This document shows positions 1 to 11,613 of a stretch of DNA of 64,000 bases, piece after piece. The DNA lies in assembly GCA_030248195.1 (NCBI GenBank), contig JASAND010024033.1, positions 22,410 through 86,409 on the forward strand, given 5' to 3'. Below the pieces are notes generated by a model. The model was not told where the DNA came from and did not search any database. It saw only the letters and a list, made by a program, of their open reading frames with translations. How positions within the stretch are numbered: position 1 is the stretch's first letter; every line of letters begins with the position of its first letter. A program made the translations under genes and the position numbers. The stretch is from Trissonchulus latispiculum. Taxonomy: Eukaryota; Nematoda; Enoplea; Enoplida; Ironidae.

Positions 1-318
1 TTAAACAGGCTGATAGGATTCCTATTACTTGATGTGTAGACTGTTAAATGGACTGATAGAATTTCTATTGTTTGGTGTGCAGACACTGCTAATAAAATTT
101 AGCAATTTTTTAACAGTAGTTTTATGCAACGTAAAAGTTCAACACTGTTAATATCAGTCTAACAGTTTAACAGTCCAACAGTGTTAGACTGTTAGCTTTT
201 ATGCAACAGGGCCCTGGTCCGTTTATGGGGTTAGTACAAGTTAAGTTTAATTTAATCTCTTCGTTAAGTCTTCTACCACGGTCTAGTTAGAAGTCACTGG
301 GCGGCTTAGGCCAGAGAC

Positions 319-337
319 AGGGGGATAACAACCCCCT
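319..337. repeat. Hairpin with TAACAA loop, copy 1
   Basis: AGGGGG (319-324) pairs with CCCCCT (332-337) around the loop ATAACAA. The same loop with different but mostly still paired stems recurs at 1148, 1268, 1387 and 5253. Confidence 0.6.
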
Positions 338-732
338 CAGTAAGAATGACAAAAATCGCGGTAAAGGTCATCTTTTGACTTGAAAGAATGGAGATCCGTT
401 TATAGTAATCAAAGAAAAATGTTAAGTTCACTTCTTTTGGTTTTAGGTCCCACTATAGACTCCGGTGCTGTCCAAAAGTCGTCCCTGTCTTAACTATCAG
501 TCCAGAATACTCAATCACCAATGTACCTTATAGAATCGGATTCCGATCAAATACAGTTCAAACTATGCTTCCAACACTTGGGTCCTGATCCGGACAATCT
601 ATCTCACTAATCAAATGTAAAGACTGAATCGACACTGTGGTCCAAATTGACTGACGTCCAGGCAGCAGATCGGACAGGACGAGACTTCACCGCACCTGAA
701 TCAAATGGGTTAAAACCCATTAGTACATAATT

Positions 733-752
733 ATGGCGCGGGATTCAAACCC
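733..752. other. tRNA T-arm-like or primer-binding-site-like sequence
   Basis: The plus strand reads TGGCGCGGGATTCAAACCC. This is the complement of a tRNA 3' end (T-loop GGTTTGAATCC followed by an acceptor side ending in CCA), as in an LTR-retroelement primer binding site. Read on the minus strand it resembles a Pol III B box, but no A box or cloverleaf is visible 30-60 nt away. No LTR pair or pol ORF was found, so it is only a possible remnant. Confidence 0.3.
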
Positions 753-1147
753 AGCAACCATTACTCACATTTTGGCTTTCTGAACTTGAAATAGGCTTGT
801 GAAAATCGAAATAGTTATGAAAATTTGAGATTTGGACAGGTTAGCACGAGTTCTGAATGATTTTAACAAAATCACAACACTTGAGTTGATTTTAAGCAAA
901 ACACTAACTTTATGTGCAATTTCTTGCATTCTTACGCAAGAAATTGCAACTTCGATGCGGAACTATGATTTCAGGTTAATTTCTCTTTGTACAGTCTGCT
1001 TCTGTACGATTAAAACTTATTACACGAAGTTAACGCAGTTTTGAGTCCTTTAAGGGCAGATAGGTACCCATTTATTCGATTAACACAGGAAACATTGAAT
1101 TGGTTAAAATGATCAATTTTAGGATTCTTGCTCTTCGAGTCCTGACG

Positions 1148-1408
1148 AGGAAGGTAACAACTCCCTGTCTTTAACACATATTAACCGATTAGAAATTGAT
1201 TATCACGCGAGTTGGAAGAAAACACAATACTTGAATCGCAGGGCTTTTGATTTCACGGTTCCAAATAAGGAAGGTAACAACTTCCTGTTTACGGCCAATA
1301 TAAGCGAGTTAAAAGAGAGTTAATGCACAAAACTAACGAAAACCTCATAATTTACCGTAGAACCCCTGTTTTTATTAGGTTCTACCTAGGGAAGGTAACA
1401 ACTCCCTA
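1148..1408. repeat. Three ~120-bp-spaced TAACAA hairpins
   Basis: Hairpins start at 1148, 1268 and 1387 (spacing 120 and 119 bp). Each has the loop GTAACAA. The stems are AGGAAG/CTCCCT (one mismatch), AGGAAG/CTTCCT (perfect) and TAGGGAAG/CTCCCTA (one bulged A). The sequence between them is weakly similar, so this looks like an old ~120-bp tandem repeat of which the hairpin is the best preserved part. Confidence 0.55.
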
Positions 1409-3622
1409 TTTTGGCAAATATCGAATGTTGAAAACTAATTGAATTCGTAAAACTGTAATTTTAACCTTTATCAGAAGATGGTTCTAGTAATCTATCCATA
1501 ATACTTACGTAACTAATGGTTGATTTGCTTATTTCAGGTATACTACCAGCTATTGCTTAATATTAGCTAGAATCACTGGGCTGTCAAGACCCACTATTGC
1601 CATTTGTAGATAATTATAATGGATAGGTTTTACATTAGTTACTAAACGAGTAAGGTGGATTTTTTAACCTTGTTAACCTTTACATAAAAAGATTCTGCTA
1701 GTTTGTCTTTAAACGTGAACACCGACATGAAATGGTGTTAGGCCGCGGTTGCGGTCATTATTAGGAATGAAACATGGATCAGACAGGACTAGTTCGATTA
1801 AAAATGGCAATAACAGTGCGTCATGACATCGGAAACAAGAATACAACAAATATAATTACAAACTACGTTTATTACAACTTAATTTGTGTTAATTTGGCAA
1901 CGAGACTGATCATTTGGCGGATTCCTTTCTTGCGATTCGTCCGCACTCTTGACAAGGTTGGCCTACGCGGACGAATCGAGGATATCCAGATTCAGGCTGA
2001 TGATGACCTGATACGGAGTCCCCGTGACTCTAGATCCTATAGCCCTAACCTCATTTGCATATTTACTAAACTAAACCTAATCCTAGATTCCTTACGTAAC
2101 CAATTATTCACAAACTACCAGACATACGCACAAGACTTGCAACCTAAACTACATTACTTAGTACTGTTTTTTCCTGCGTACTATAGGAATTCTAGTATAA
2201 TTCTGGCACTCCATACGGACCATGCATACAGAGAATCATTAACCATTTAGACGATCACTTGCCCGGATACTTCCGGCAATTACATTACATGAAATATTCA
2301 TACTAAGATCCTAGGTAATCTAATGGCGAACTACGTAACCTTATTTGCTAACTAGACACAATTAAGCAACATTTATACACTACCTAAATTAATAACCACT
2401 TGTGCCTCACTTATGCAACATTCAGACTAGAACACGTTCCTATTAACAGAAATGCAATCATTCATACAATTCACACATACACCTCATTCCTGCTTAAGAT
2501 CTGAGTCTCGATCACTCCAGCGATGCTCACAACCTTCATCGGACAAAAGGAGTTTCCGCGAGTCAACGCGCATACAGTCATAGAAACCAATACAATGCCA
2601 TTCATACAATTCATGCATACACAAACACACAATTCCTTAGGTAAGTACTTATCTAACTAATCCTAAAAATAGACATGATTACAAACAATCTAAATGGGAG
2701 TTAATTCTAATTAATGTTAAGTGACCTACGCTCCTAGCTATTGTTTTAAACGTATTAAATTAACTAAATTTGAACGAGAATTTATTATGAGTTTTAGGTA
2801 TCTAAAACTCAGTTTATAGCGCGGAATTTTGGCAACTTTGAGAACTTTGAATTTTTGGGAAAGCCGTGTGAGTAATGATTGCCTAGCAATCATTACTAAA
2901 CAAAACCAACAACAAACTAAACTACTAACAACAGTTAAATTAATTAATTAATTAGTGGGGAAGCCGGTTATTCCCCGTGAAACGCTTAATTATTAATTAT
3001 TTAGAAAGAGCAAGAGGTTATTTTGGAATTCTGCTTTAAAACGTGTTCATACGCTTTTGATAACCTATCATTTTTAGTTACCGACCTACGACAAGCAGTA
3101 CAAATTACAAACAGTGGTTTTAACGCTTAACAAAGCCTGAGATTGAACCAATATGGCCGGCAACTCCTAGTTGCCGGCTGTGGGGAGGGCATTTCTATTA
3201 ATTAGCTTATTAAAAATAAGGTCGTAGCAAAGGGACCCTCTAACTCAAACTTAGGGATTGGGTCCTCACTCAAATATCCCATATTCTACTTTTAAACCCC
3301 AAATTTAGGTCAAAAGGACCTTAATGAAAAATTGATGAAAGTTGGTCGTGGCTTGACCAAAAGTGCAAATAAAAATAACAGAATGAATGAATGAAATAAT
3401 CGGAGGTGGAGGTCAGCAAACCTCGATATACAGAGAGATATACAGTGTCGGCACGAAAAACAGAAAAACAGAAATAGGGACAATTCTCAAGACCTCCATC
3501 GAACAGGAGGGGTTTACATGAGCTGTCCCTTTATTAAAATAATAAAATAATAAAATAACAATAAAAAATAAAGAAGAAATAAAAGTGGCTCAAGAGCCCA
3601 CACATGCTAGAAAACTAAAGAA

Positions 3623-3830
3623 TGGCCTCAGGCCCAATATATGGAAAAAGTGGGGCTCGCTGGCCCAAAATGCGTATAAAAATTGGCCCATTGGCCTCAA
3701 AAGTGTATAGAAAAAATGGCCCGCAGGCCCAAAAAATGTGTAGAAAAATGGCCTGAAGGCCCCAATAGTCATATGATAAATAAATGGCCCAAAGGCCTAA
3801 AAACATAAGAAATGGCCAACTTGGCCTCTG
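3623..3830. repeat. Tandem array of GGCC-N3/4-GGCC mini-palindromes
   Basis: About seven units of roughly 30 bp each carry a dyad such as GGCCTCAGGCC, GGCCCGCAGGCC or GGCCAACTTGGCC, separated by A/T-rich spacers. The spacer and the three or four bases between the GGCC boxes vary while the boxes stay. The minus-strand frames over this array (periodic Phe/Tyr/Pro peptides) are translations of the repeat. Confidence 0.65.
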
Positions 3831-3920
3831 GAATTCCTAGTATTTTTTTCTCAAATTTCGGCCAGGCATAAAAGACCTATATGGCCCTAAATGGTTAGTG
3901 TTTGTGGTTGATTCTTAATT

Positions 3921-4205
3921 CTTTTCTGGCCCGAAGGCCAGAAAAGTCCTAATGTTTTCGCCTAACCAGGGGAATGCGCTTTTAGCCCCCATGCAGTATC
4001 AACTGCACTGGAGAGCGCATTAAGGGGAGGGGGAAGCAACCGCTTTCGGTTGCTCTCAAACGAACACTGATTTGAAAATAAAATTTTGGGACCGAGCTGA
4101 CAGTTTTGCTAGCTCGGTGACAGGTCATTAGCGAGACCTGGAGCTCGCTTCTTCTTTGATTTTAAGGCAAAGCTTCTAGAAGATTCTAGAACCTTCTAGA
4201 AGCTT
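3921..4205. repeat. Hairpin cluster A
   Basis: Six dyads follow one another. These are 3921-3946 (11-bp stem, CGAA loop), 3973-3980 paired with 4014-4021 enclosing 3992-3997/4002-4007, 4035-4054 (8 bp, CTTT loop), 4091-4118 (8 bp), 4121-4140 (6 bp) and 4170-4205 (13 bp). Confidence 0.7.
4174..4201. promoter_or_regulatory. Heat-shock element, six alternating nGAAn units
   Basis: TTC occurs at 4174, 4184 and 4194 and GAA at 4179, 4189 and 4199, every block separated by exactly two bases, giving TTCnnGAA three times in register. This is the canonical binding array of heat-shock factor trimers. No host gene starts nearby; a TATA-like stretch lies about 110 bp downstream. It may be the promoter of a mobile element, or an accident of the hairpin at 4170-4205. 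Confidence 0.55.
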
Positions 4206-4590
4206 GCCACCTTTTCCGTGTGCTGCGCTGCAGCGGGCTGACCCAGCTGGCCGTTGGGGGTGGAAATTAATGAGATTTTGGATTTATTGCCCCCAACTGA
4301 CCCATTTTTGATATATTTTGGGTGCCGAAACTTGGCGAAATTTTGCGAAACTTTCTCTAACACATAAACGCAACCAAAGGGAGAACTTTGTGAAATTTTG
4401 CAACTTTATTGAATTGTTGCGCACGATATACAATTTTTTATGAGTTAAAATTTACATCACAATAATCTACGTACTTACCTACGTTTATCTAGCTACTTAC
4501 ATTTATTTTCATATTATTAATAAAGGAGATTAGCCCCCTTCTAACCTACATGTCTTGGGCCAATACTACTGTTTTCTTCGTTTCCTTCTG

Positions 4591-4841
4591 TTGGCCTTGT
4601 CCTCGGCCAAAAGTTCAGGCGAGGACAACTGCTAGGCCCAGAAGAAAGAGGCCTAGCAGAGAAAGAGAAAAGGAGAGAGGGAAGAGAACAACACCTGACT
4701 CAGGTGTAGTCTGGGAGGTAGACAACCTCCCAGACAATGGAAAAGGAAGAAAAGGTTTGACTTAAGTCAAACCTGAAGAAAACCAATTTTAGAACACTCC
4801 TTTTTGGAGTGATAAGATTACGACACGAAAAGTAATCTTAT
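4591..4841. repeat. Hairpin cluster B, back-to-back palindromes
   Basis: Consecutive perfect dyads are TTGGCC/GGCCAA (4591-4610) overlapped by TTGTCCTCG/CGAGGACAA (4597-4628), CTGCTAGGCC/GGCCTAGCAG (4629-4659), ACACCTGA/TCAGGTGT (4691-4707), GTCTGGGAGGT/ACCTCCCAGAC (4709-4735), AGGTTTGACT/AGTCAAACCT (4753-4774), CACTCC/GGAGTG (4795-4811) and ATAAGATTAC/GTAATCTTAT (4812-4841). The 71-codon frame at 4550-4765 runs through these palindromes and is not credible as a gene. Confidence 0.75.
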
Positions 4842-5080
4842 AAAAACATTTTTGCTCATAACTTTCTTATTATTGGGAGTTGAAAAGTCGGGTTTGGATT
4901 TTTCGAATCAGAATCATATTTTCTTTCATATTAGCCCAAGTCATTTTCTGACCAAAAATATTAAAATTAACTAATTATTACCTAATTAATACTTAATTAT
5001 CAATAATTAGCCCTACCTAACTACGTACTTAGCTATTTTGTACCTAATATTGAACCATCTTCCAACTTAAAGATGGTTTA

Positions 5081-6371
5081 AGCTTAAACTTAAACTTAAA
5101 CTTTATGTTTCGGGTTTATGACTTCCTGCTGACTAGTATGTGAGCATTAGTGATTGGATTATCTTTACGGGGAGGGCTGTACTTGGCTATTATGGGCGAT
5201 ACTCAATAATTCACCTAAGTTTAGTTTAGTTGTCGACTGTTATCTTCGTGTGGGAGTAACAACTCCATTTGCTGAAGGGATGATAACCGAAGGGATTAAG
5301 ACTGAAATACCCCTTTTTCACCTTTCCTGGATTAGTATCATTAGTAGTCACGCGTTAGTAAAGCGTAATTAGACTTAAAGTCGTGATTAAGACTAGTATT
5401 AACGTACTAATTGAGTGTGGACCTTGAACCCTATTAGTAAATTTCCTGATTTCTACTGAATACTGACAACTCTAGCTAGACAAACATAAAAACATAAGAT
5501 AATCTGTACAATTATTGCTTGGACATTAATTGATAAATACATTCCATGTTGATGATCTTCGCTCTTCTTCATAATTCCATGGCATGAGAATTCGTCCTTG
5601 TGATTTGATTATTTTGGAACATTTTAAAACCGATTTCAGGTTACTTTTAACACCCTATTTTACTAATTCCATTACACATTTTAATTGTTCAATAATATTT
5701 ATCATGATATTTATTATTGTAAATTGCATTGTGTAAAACCGGCAACGTTCATAACTGCTCAGTACAATGAGTACCAAACCACCATGGTGGGGGTGGGGTG
5801 GGCCGTCAGCGCGCAGAGCATGGCTCGAGATAACAGAGAGCCTGCCAGCTGTCGCCAGCTGTCAGTCACACTTATATATCTACATATTATGTATTCTTGG
5901 TTGGCTACATACGTATATATATAATTACATAATTATATACCTAATCTTACTATTAAGTAAGATCTACGCAGATTAACTAATTTTACTACGCAGAATATTA
6001 CTAAGCAGCAGATCATGTGGTTAGCCCTTACTAGGATGACGTGAATATAGAGTCAATCCTAGCCAGTCATTCACGAAACGAAGTCTACTTTATGAATTTT
6101 TAAAATCGTTCCGGCAAATATATACATTATGGGGTCGCTGCAGTGATGCAATACCATGCAAAAGCTGGCGATAACAGGTCTCCAGTAAGTCGGTTATATA
6201 AAATTAAACAGTTTATACCGTGAAAAATAAAAAATAAAAATTGACATACCCAACAAAAAAGAATGCAAGGAGAAATAGAAATGGATTGCCGTCGTCAAAC
6301 GTCCACAAGGCAAAGCGTAAATAGGCTCTGTTGTTAAAATTTATCAAGTATGCGTACAGCGATATTGTACT
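5081..6371. other. A/T-rich stretch without recognisable gene
   Basis: No coding sequence is recognised. Just upstream is a 9-bp hairpin (5053-5061/5070-5078), and at 5253-5266 lies the fifth copy of the TAACAA-loop hairpin (GGAG/CTCC). The short frames at 5154, 5685 and 5767 lack domain features. Confidence 0.5.
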
Positions 6372-6750
6372 CAATCAAACATTCTAAGACGGCAATGTTA
6401 AAATAGAAAGTACATTATCATGATATGTACTATTTGCCATCTCAGAAGGCATGGCTGCACGGTTGCAAAACCCAATTATTACTATCGTTTTGGCAAGCCT
6501 GAAACATAAAAAAATCACACATTCCTCAAGTTGTATACAAGTCTACAAGTTCCTTTTCTTAAGCCCCCATAAATTGTGCATAAGAGAACAAAAGAAGAGT
6601 CTTTATGACTTCTAAATTTCTTTACAATCTCTTCATAAATTTCTTCAAGTGTTAACGTATTCTATGCCTGTATATACAACATACACGTATAATATATATC
6701 GTACCCCTCCTGAGCGCAATTCCTACTGTAATACCCTGTGGACGCAGCAA
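6372..6750 (+). mobile_element. LINE 3' end lacking its reverse transcriptase
   Basis: The sequence matches the two large copies at 10,120-11,600 and 15,930-17,400, but the ~1.1 kb between the ATC/ATG-rich stretch and ATGTACTATTTGCC is absent. It keeps the typical non-LTR 3' end (GGCAAGCCTGAAACATAA) followed by about 250 bp of further shared sequence leading into a TA microsatellite. It is either an internally deleted copy or a recombinant. Confidence 0.65.
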
Positions 6751-6761
6751 TTATATATATT

Positions 6762-6832
<71 letters not shown>
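6750..6832. repeat. (TA)n microsatellite
   Basis: Nearly uninterrupted TA dinucleotides, passing into TGTGTGTG. Similar TA runs follow the other LINE copies (11,619-11,660 and near 17,415-17,432). Confidence 0.95.
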
Positions 6833-6841
<9 letters not shown>

Positions 6842-6865
6842 ATGTATGTACGTATATGCGTAAAC

Positions 6866-7201
6866 CTAAAACTACTGTTTTCGAAAACTACATGACAGCT
6901 GAAGTAGAAAGCCTGTTGCATAGCCATAGTAGAGCTCTATGAACAATTTGAGGGCCAAAAGTAGCACCCTACCACGTATATATCTTTCAATACAGTGGAA
7001 CAAAGCCAAGAAGTAAAATTGGCCATTTAGCCGCCATGGCAAAATTACAAAAATGGACCTTACTGATTAACCGCTCATCAAAACAAGCTGATATTTGCAG
7101 GTTTTACTATGCCTACTAATCCTAATCAACTGGCTTAGTAAGAAGAAGATAGATTTTTTGAGGTTGTCCGTTCCATCTGCGAGCATCCCAGAAATCGACT
7201 C
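6866..7201. mobile_element. Right half of a long-inverted-repeat element
   Basis: About 335 bp match the right arm of the complete element at 17433-18684, including its outer end at CGACTC. The left arm and loop are missing. A stretch of about 25 bp (TGTATGTATGTACGTATATG plus GCGTA) occurs on both sides, at about 6838-6862 and 7213-7237. Confidence 0.65.
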
Positions 7202-7206
7202 ATATA

Positions 7207-9134
7207 TATATGTGTATGTATGTACGTATATGCGTACAGTACACATAGAAAAATTGAAAAATTTTCGAAAAATTACCAAAAATTTGGAAAAAAGTGCTAA
7301 AATTTGCTGAGGTATATAATACGTATGCAAATTTACTAAAAACACTACACGTCGCAGGGAGGGGGGAATTTTTCTCAAGGTACACCTATGATTGACCTTA
7401 TTTTGGACATGCAAACATGTTGGCAATCAAGTTATCGAGTTAGAACCACTGTCTAATGATAAAATTACTTCATGGTTGAATGTTTTTTGGTATTATAAAC
7501 GGCTGAAAGTGCGATTTTTGGCAGAAAAATAGAAAAATCGTTTTGGGGAGGGTTGGGAGGTCTCCAGAGGGGCCCCCTAGAAAAAGTCTGGGGGGGAGCA
7601 TCCCCCCCCCCCACCCCAAATCTCCATTACACCTATGGGTGGGGTGTGGAAAATCGAATTTGGGGAGAAAAGTATTTGTCAAAAATTTAAGAGAAAAATA
7701 GCGATATTGCTAAAAACTCTATTTACAACCAATTTTTTCGAAGAAACTAGAATTTTTGCGAAAAATTCGGAATTTTTCTTAATTTTGAGCCAAAATTTTG
7801 AAACTTTTGGGAGGTGGGGTCTGCCAAATTTGGGTTTGGTGGGGTTTGGGATTTGGCCATTTGGGGTGGGGTGGGGTGGGGTCTGCCTCCAAAATTTTGA
7901 GGGTGGGGTCGGGCCTTGTCTATTTGGGGGATGATGGGTCCCCCCGCCAGGGGCACCTATGCTTCCCCCCGCCTTAGTTTCCTTTTGGGGGGGGGGGGTT
8001 GGTGGGTATTTTTTTCCAAATTTTACCCCCCCCCCCCAGAATTTTTGACATAGCCTCCCCCCAACTTTCGGCTACTCTCCCCCTAAGCCCCCCAGCGATT
8101 TTCGGACCCAAAAACTTAGCTAAATTTGGCCGAAAATTTCTACAATTTTGACTTAAAATCGCTTTAAAACGGTGCAAAAACGCCTAAAACGTGGAAAACA
8201 AGCCTAATTTTGAAGAAAAAACGCTAAATTACAGAAAATTCTGCATTTTTGGCCATGTTTCGAAATTTCTGAGGTCCGAATTCTGGGGAGGGGGTTGGGT
8301 GGTACCCCCATCACATTTCTTGGGTCGACCACCAACCTTCCAAAATTTACCTCCCCCCAGACCCAAAGTTCCAGGCATAGGTGTAACGGAGATTTGGGGT
8401 GGGGGAGGCTCCCCCCAACCTTTTCTGGGGGGCCCCCCTCTGGAGACCCCCAACCCGCACCCCCCCCAGAACCCCCCCAACCCTCCCCCAAAAAATTTCA
8501 TTTTTTATGCCAAAAATCGCATTTTCAGACGTTTATAATCATAGGTGTACCACCTGTTTGGGTTGGGGGGGGGAGTAGAAGGTCCAAATTTGGCTCGGGG
8601 GACCCCCTTTTAATTGCTATAAATAACCATCTTTAGCTGTTTATAGCTGATTTACATCCATTTTTGCGAATTTTTTCAAAAATGTTCAGAAATTGCAAAA
8701 AATTTTTCAGCAAGTTTGCATTTATTACTTGGTTTGGACCCAGTTTTGGGGGGGGAGGGGGGTTTGAGCTCGGCTTGGGGGGGTCTCACAGGTGGTAACT
8801 GTAGCCTGGTTCACCTATGTTTATAATGATAGAAAACATCTAACGATAAAGTAATTTTAACATTAGACAATGGTTTTAAGCTCAAAAACTTGATTGCCAA
8901 CATGTTTCCAAGTCCAAAATAAGGTCAATATTGAGTCATAAGATCCATAATACAGTTAGAAACGTGTATTTCTCATAATAATAAACAGCTTAAGCCAAAA
9001 ATTCGGACAATTCTGAAAATTTTTTCAAAAATTACCCTAACTATACCCAAATTTTGGCCATTTTTCGGCGCGACTACCTCCCCCCCAGTTGGGGGTAAGT
9101 CCCCCCCGCCAAAACGTTTTGGGGAGGGTTGAAT
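7207..9134. repeat. G/C-homopolymer-rich repeat module, copy 1
   Basis: Mosaic of short repeat pieces with G or C runs of 6-12 bases, AAATTTT-rich spacers and recurring junction words such as CATAGGTGTAAC and CACCTATG. Matching modules occur at 11,683-13,990 and 18,700-22,520. Many frames stay open on both strands because the repeat has few stops. Their products (runs of GGGG, PPP, FGPK) look like repeat translations, and no domain is seen. Confidence 0.75.
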
Positions 9135-9138
9135 AGAG

Positions 9139-11613
9139 GACTTTGAACAGATACTGTGAATTAAAAACTTAATGAATCGGCTTGGACTATGGTACCTTTG
9201 TTTCTTTCATGGTTCCGCATCAAGTGAGCGGGCCCACTACGCTGCGTGGACTGGATTGCTGTCTACGCAAGAGGAAATGTATCAAAAGCTTTAAATTTAG
9301 ATATATCCTTCAATCATCTATGAATTCATTTGAAATTTTGCACGCAAGCATTATTAATATACGCTCACGTGGTTTTAGTTTTCATAAAATTAATTTTAAA
9401 TCATTTCATTTTAATTATGTCATTTTAAAGCTCTTTGTGCTCTTTCAGGCGGTAGAGTCAAGTTTATCACATAAAGCTTTAATAAATTTTGTTTATTTGC
9501 ACATATGTCACAATGCAACTCAAAGCTAACTAAGTTTAAGGTAGCGCTGGCATTATCGGGATTATTGATGTAAGATTTGGACAGATTGTTCAATTTTGAA
9601 GAAATCATAAGTGAGTCTAGCCTGGCTGGAGGGTTATCTTGTTACAAACTTTCGGCTCCTGGGAACCCATGATTGGATAGCTACCTTCATAGCTTAAAAA
9701 ATCAAAATATTATTTAAGCTTCACATGGTCAACTTAAATGCACAGCGTGAAAGCGCGTAAAAAGAGCTTTAAAACGATGTGCATATCTCTTATCTACGTG
9801 ATTTCTATCAAAAGTTACAGGCGGTTGACTATATGGCGAAGTTACGTTTACCATTCCCATCTCGAATGGCAATGTAAAAACCAATTGTTCGAAAATAATT
9901 TCTACAGGGCTTTTCATGATGCTTTTGTGTTGGATTTGTTCATTATTTTATGATTACTGTGACTAATTAAAAGCATAATATTTGCGCAAAACTGAAGTGA
10001 TTAGTGCGAAATTTTTCATTTTGATTTTCCCATAAATGCTGCGACCGAACTCGCTCAAATTTTGCGTGCACGTTTATTTGACGGGTACGCAGGGGCAATT
10101 TTTTAGTTCTTGTTTATAATCAAACATTCTAAGACGGCAATGTTAAAATAGTACATTATCATCATGATCATATCATGATGATGATGATGATGATTACAAA
10201 TGAATCCTTTTCGGAGTGGACCTCAGTTGTGAGTGGTGTACCGCAAGGGTCAGTTTCTGGTCCAACGCTCTTTCTGGTGTTTATAAATGAGGTTTTGTTG
10301 TTGCTAAATAGAGATCTTTGTACTGGATATGCTGATGATTTAAAGTTTTCTGCTGCAGGATCTGATAGACAACAAGTCTTGCAGAATGCTTTAGATCGTT
10401 TTTTGAATTGGACGTCTCAATGGCAATTAACTGTATCTTATCCTAAATCAATGGTTTTGTATATTGGTCGGAACAACGACCATGTGCCTTATTTTTGTGG
10501 TCCTGAAGCACTAAGTGGGGTAGAAGGTTGCTCAGACTTGGGAGTGTGGATGACTTCAAACTTAAGTTTTTCTGTTCATATTAGTCGCATAGTGGACAAA
10601 GCTTATAGAGTTTTATATCTCATCACTCATAATTTTGTTTCGAATGATTGTTCTCTAAAACTCAAACTGTATAAATCTTATGTGGTTCCAATTTTATGTT
10701 ATGCATCTGAAGTATGGAACCCATGGCTACTAAAAGACATTGAAATGATTGAAAATGTACAGAAAAGATTTACTCTTTCCTTTCAACATTTACGAAATCT
10801 GAATTATAAGGATAGATGTGCAGAATTGGATATTCTTAGTCTAGAATTTACTAGACTAGTTACGGACCTTGTTTTTGTGTATAAAATGATATTTGGATAT
10901 AATATAATTAATATGTTTGACTTTTTCGAGTTACAGCCTTGCATGCATAATACGCGTGGTCATTTACTAAAGTTGCGTTTACCAAAATCAAATTTGAATT
11001 TACGTAAATTCAGTTTCCCATGTAGGATTGTACTACCATGGAACGCTCTGCCGGAATCTATTATTTTGAGTAAAGATGTGGTGGATTTTAAAAGAAAATT
11101 GTTGTTAAATAAAAGTGTTCTGTTTCATTATGTAAAAATGTATGCTCATTGAATGCATTTTTTATGTTTATTTCTTGAAACTGTTTATTGTTACAGTGTT
11201 ATTTCAACGTCTGTTTCCGTCTATAACGCCTGGAGTAAACGTTTTCGTTTCGTTTCGTTTTCGTTTCGTTTCGATATGTACTATTTGCCATCTCAGAAGG
11301 CATGGCTGCACGGTTGCAAAACCCAATTATTACTATCGTTTTGGCAAGCCTGAAACATAAAAAAATCACACATTCCTCAAGTTGTATACAGGGTTACAAG
11401 TTCTTTTTCTGAAGCCCCTATAAATTGCGCATAAGAGAACAAAAGAAGCGTCTTTACGGCTTCATAAATTTCTTTACAATCTCTTCATAAATTTCTTCAA
11501 GTGTTAACGTATTCTATGCCTGTATATACAATATACACGTATAATATATATCGTACCCCTCCTGAGCGCAATTCCCACTGTAATACCCTGTGGACGCAGC
11601 AATTATATATATT

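Larger units (their letters stand above)
1..5080. repeat. Non-coding block dense in perfect short hairpins
   Basis: No frame here resembles a protein. The block carries a series of perfect inverted repeats with short loops. The longest are at 915-927/936-948 (13 bp), 1933-1944/1967-1978 (12 bp), 2788-2797/2802-2811 (10 bp), 2871-2882/2886-2897 (12 bp, 3-nt loop), 3156-3165/3169-3178 (10 bp), 3921-3931/3936-3946 (11 bp), 4170-4182/4193-4205 (13 bp), 4629-4638/4650-4659 (10 bp), 4709-4719/4725-4735 (11 bp), 4753-4762/4765-4774 (10 bp) and 4812-4821/4832-4841 (10 bp). Smaller ones lie at 535-547, 704-721, 4035-4054 and 4091-4118. It may be the non-coding body of a mobile element or a structured RNA; the sequence alone does not decide. 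Confidence 0.7.

Noticed and set aside
733..830. tRNA gene on the minus strand
   Set aside because: Only the T-arm-like part is present; no A box, anticodon arm or acceptor pairing.
3590..3806. Two overlapping minus-strand frames with periodic FFYT/GPxGHF peptides
   Set aside because: Periodicity comes from the GGCC palindrome array; two frames give similarly periodic products.
4550..4765. 71-codon ORF with an Arg/Lys-rich tail
   Set aside because: It runs through several perfect palindromes; its basic composition follows from the purine-rich hairpin arms.
9182..9529. 115-codon ORF present in both duplicated blocks
   Set aside because: Its duplication is explained by the block duplication; no start context, domain or codon bias supports a gene.
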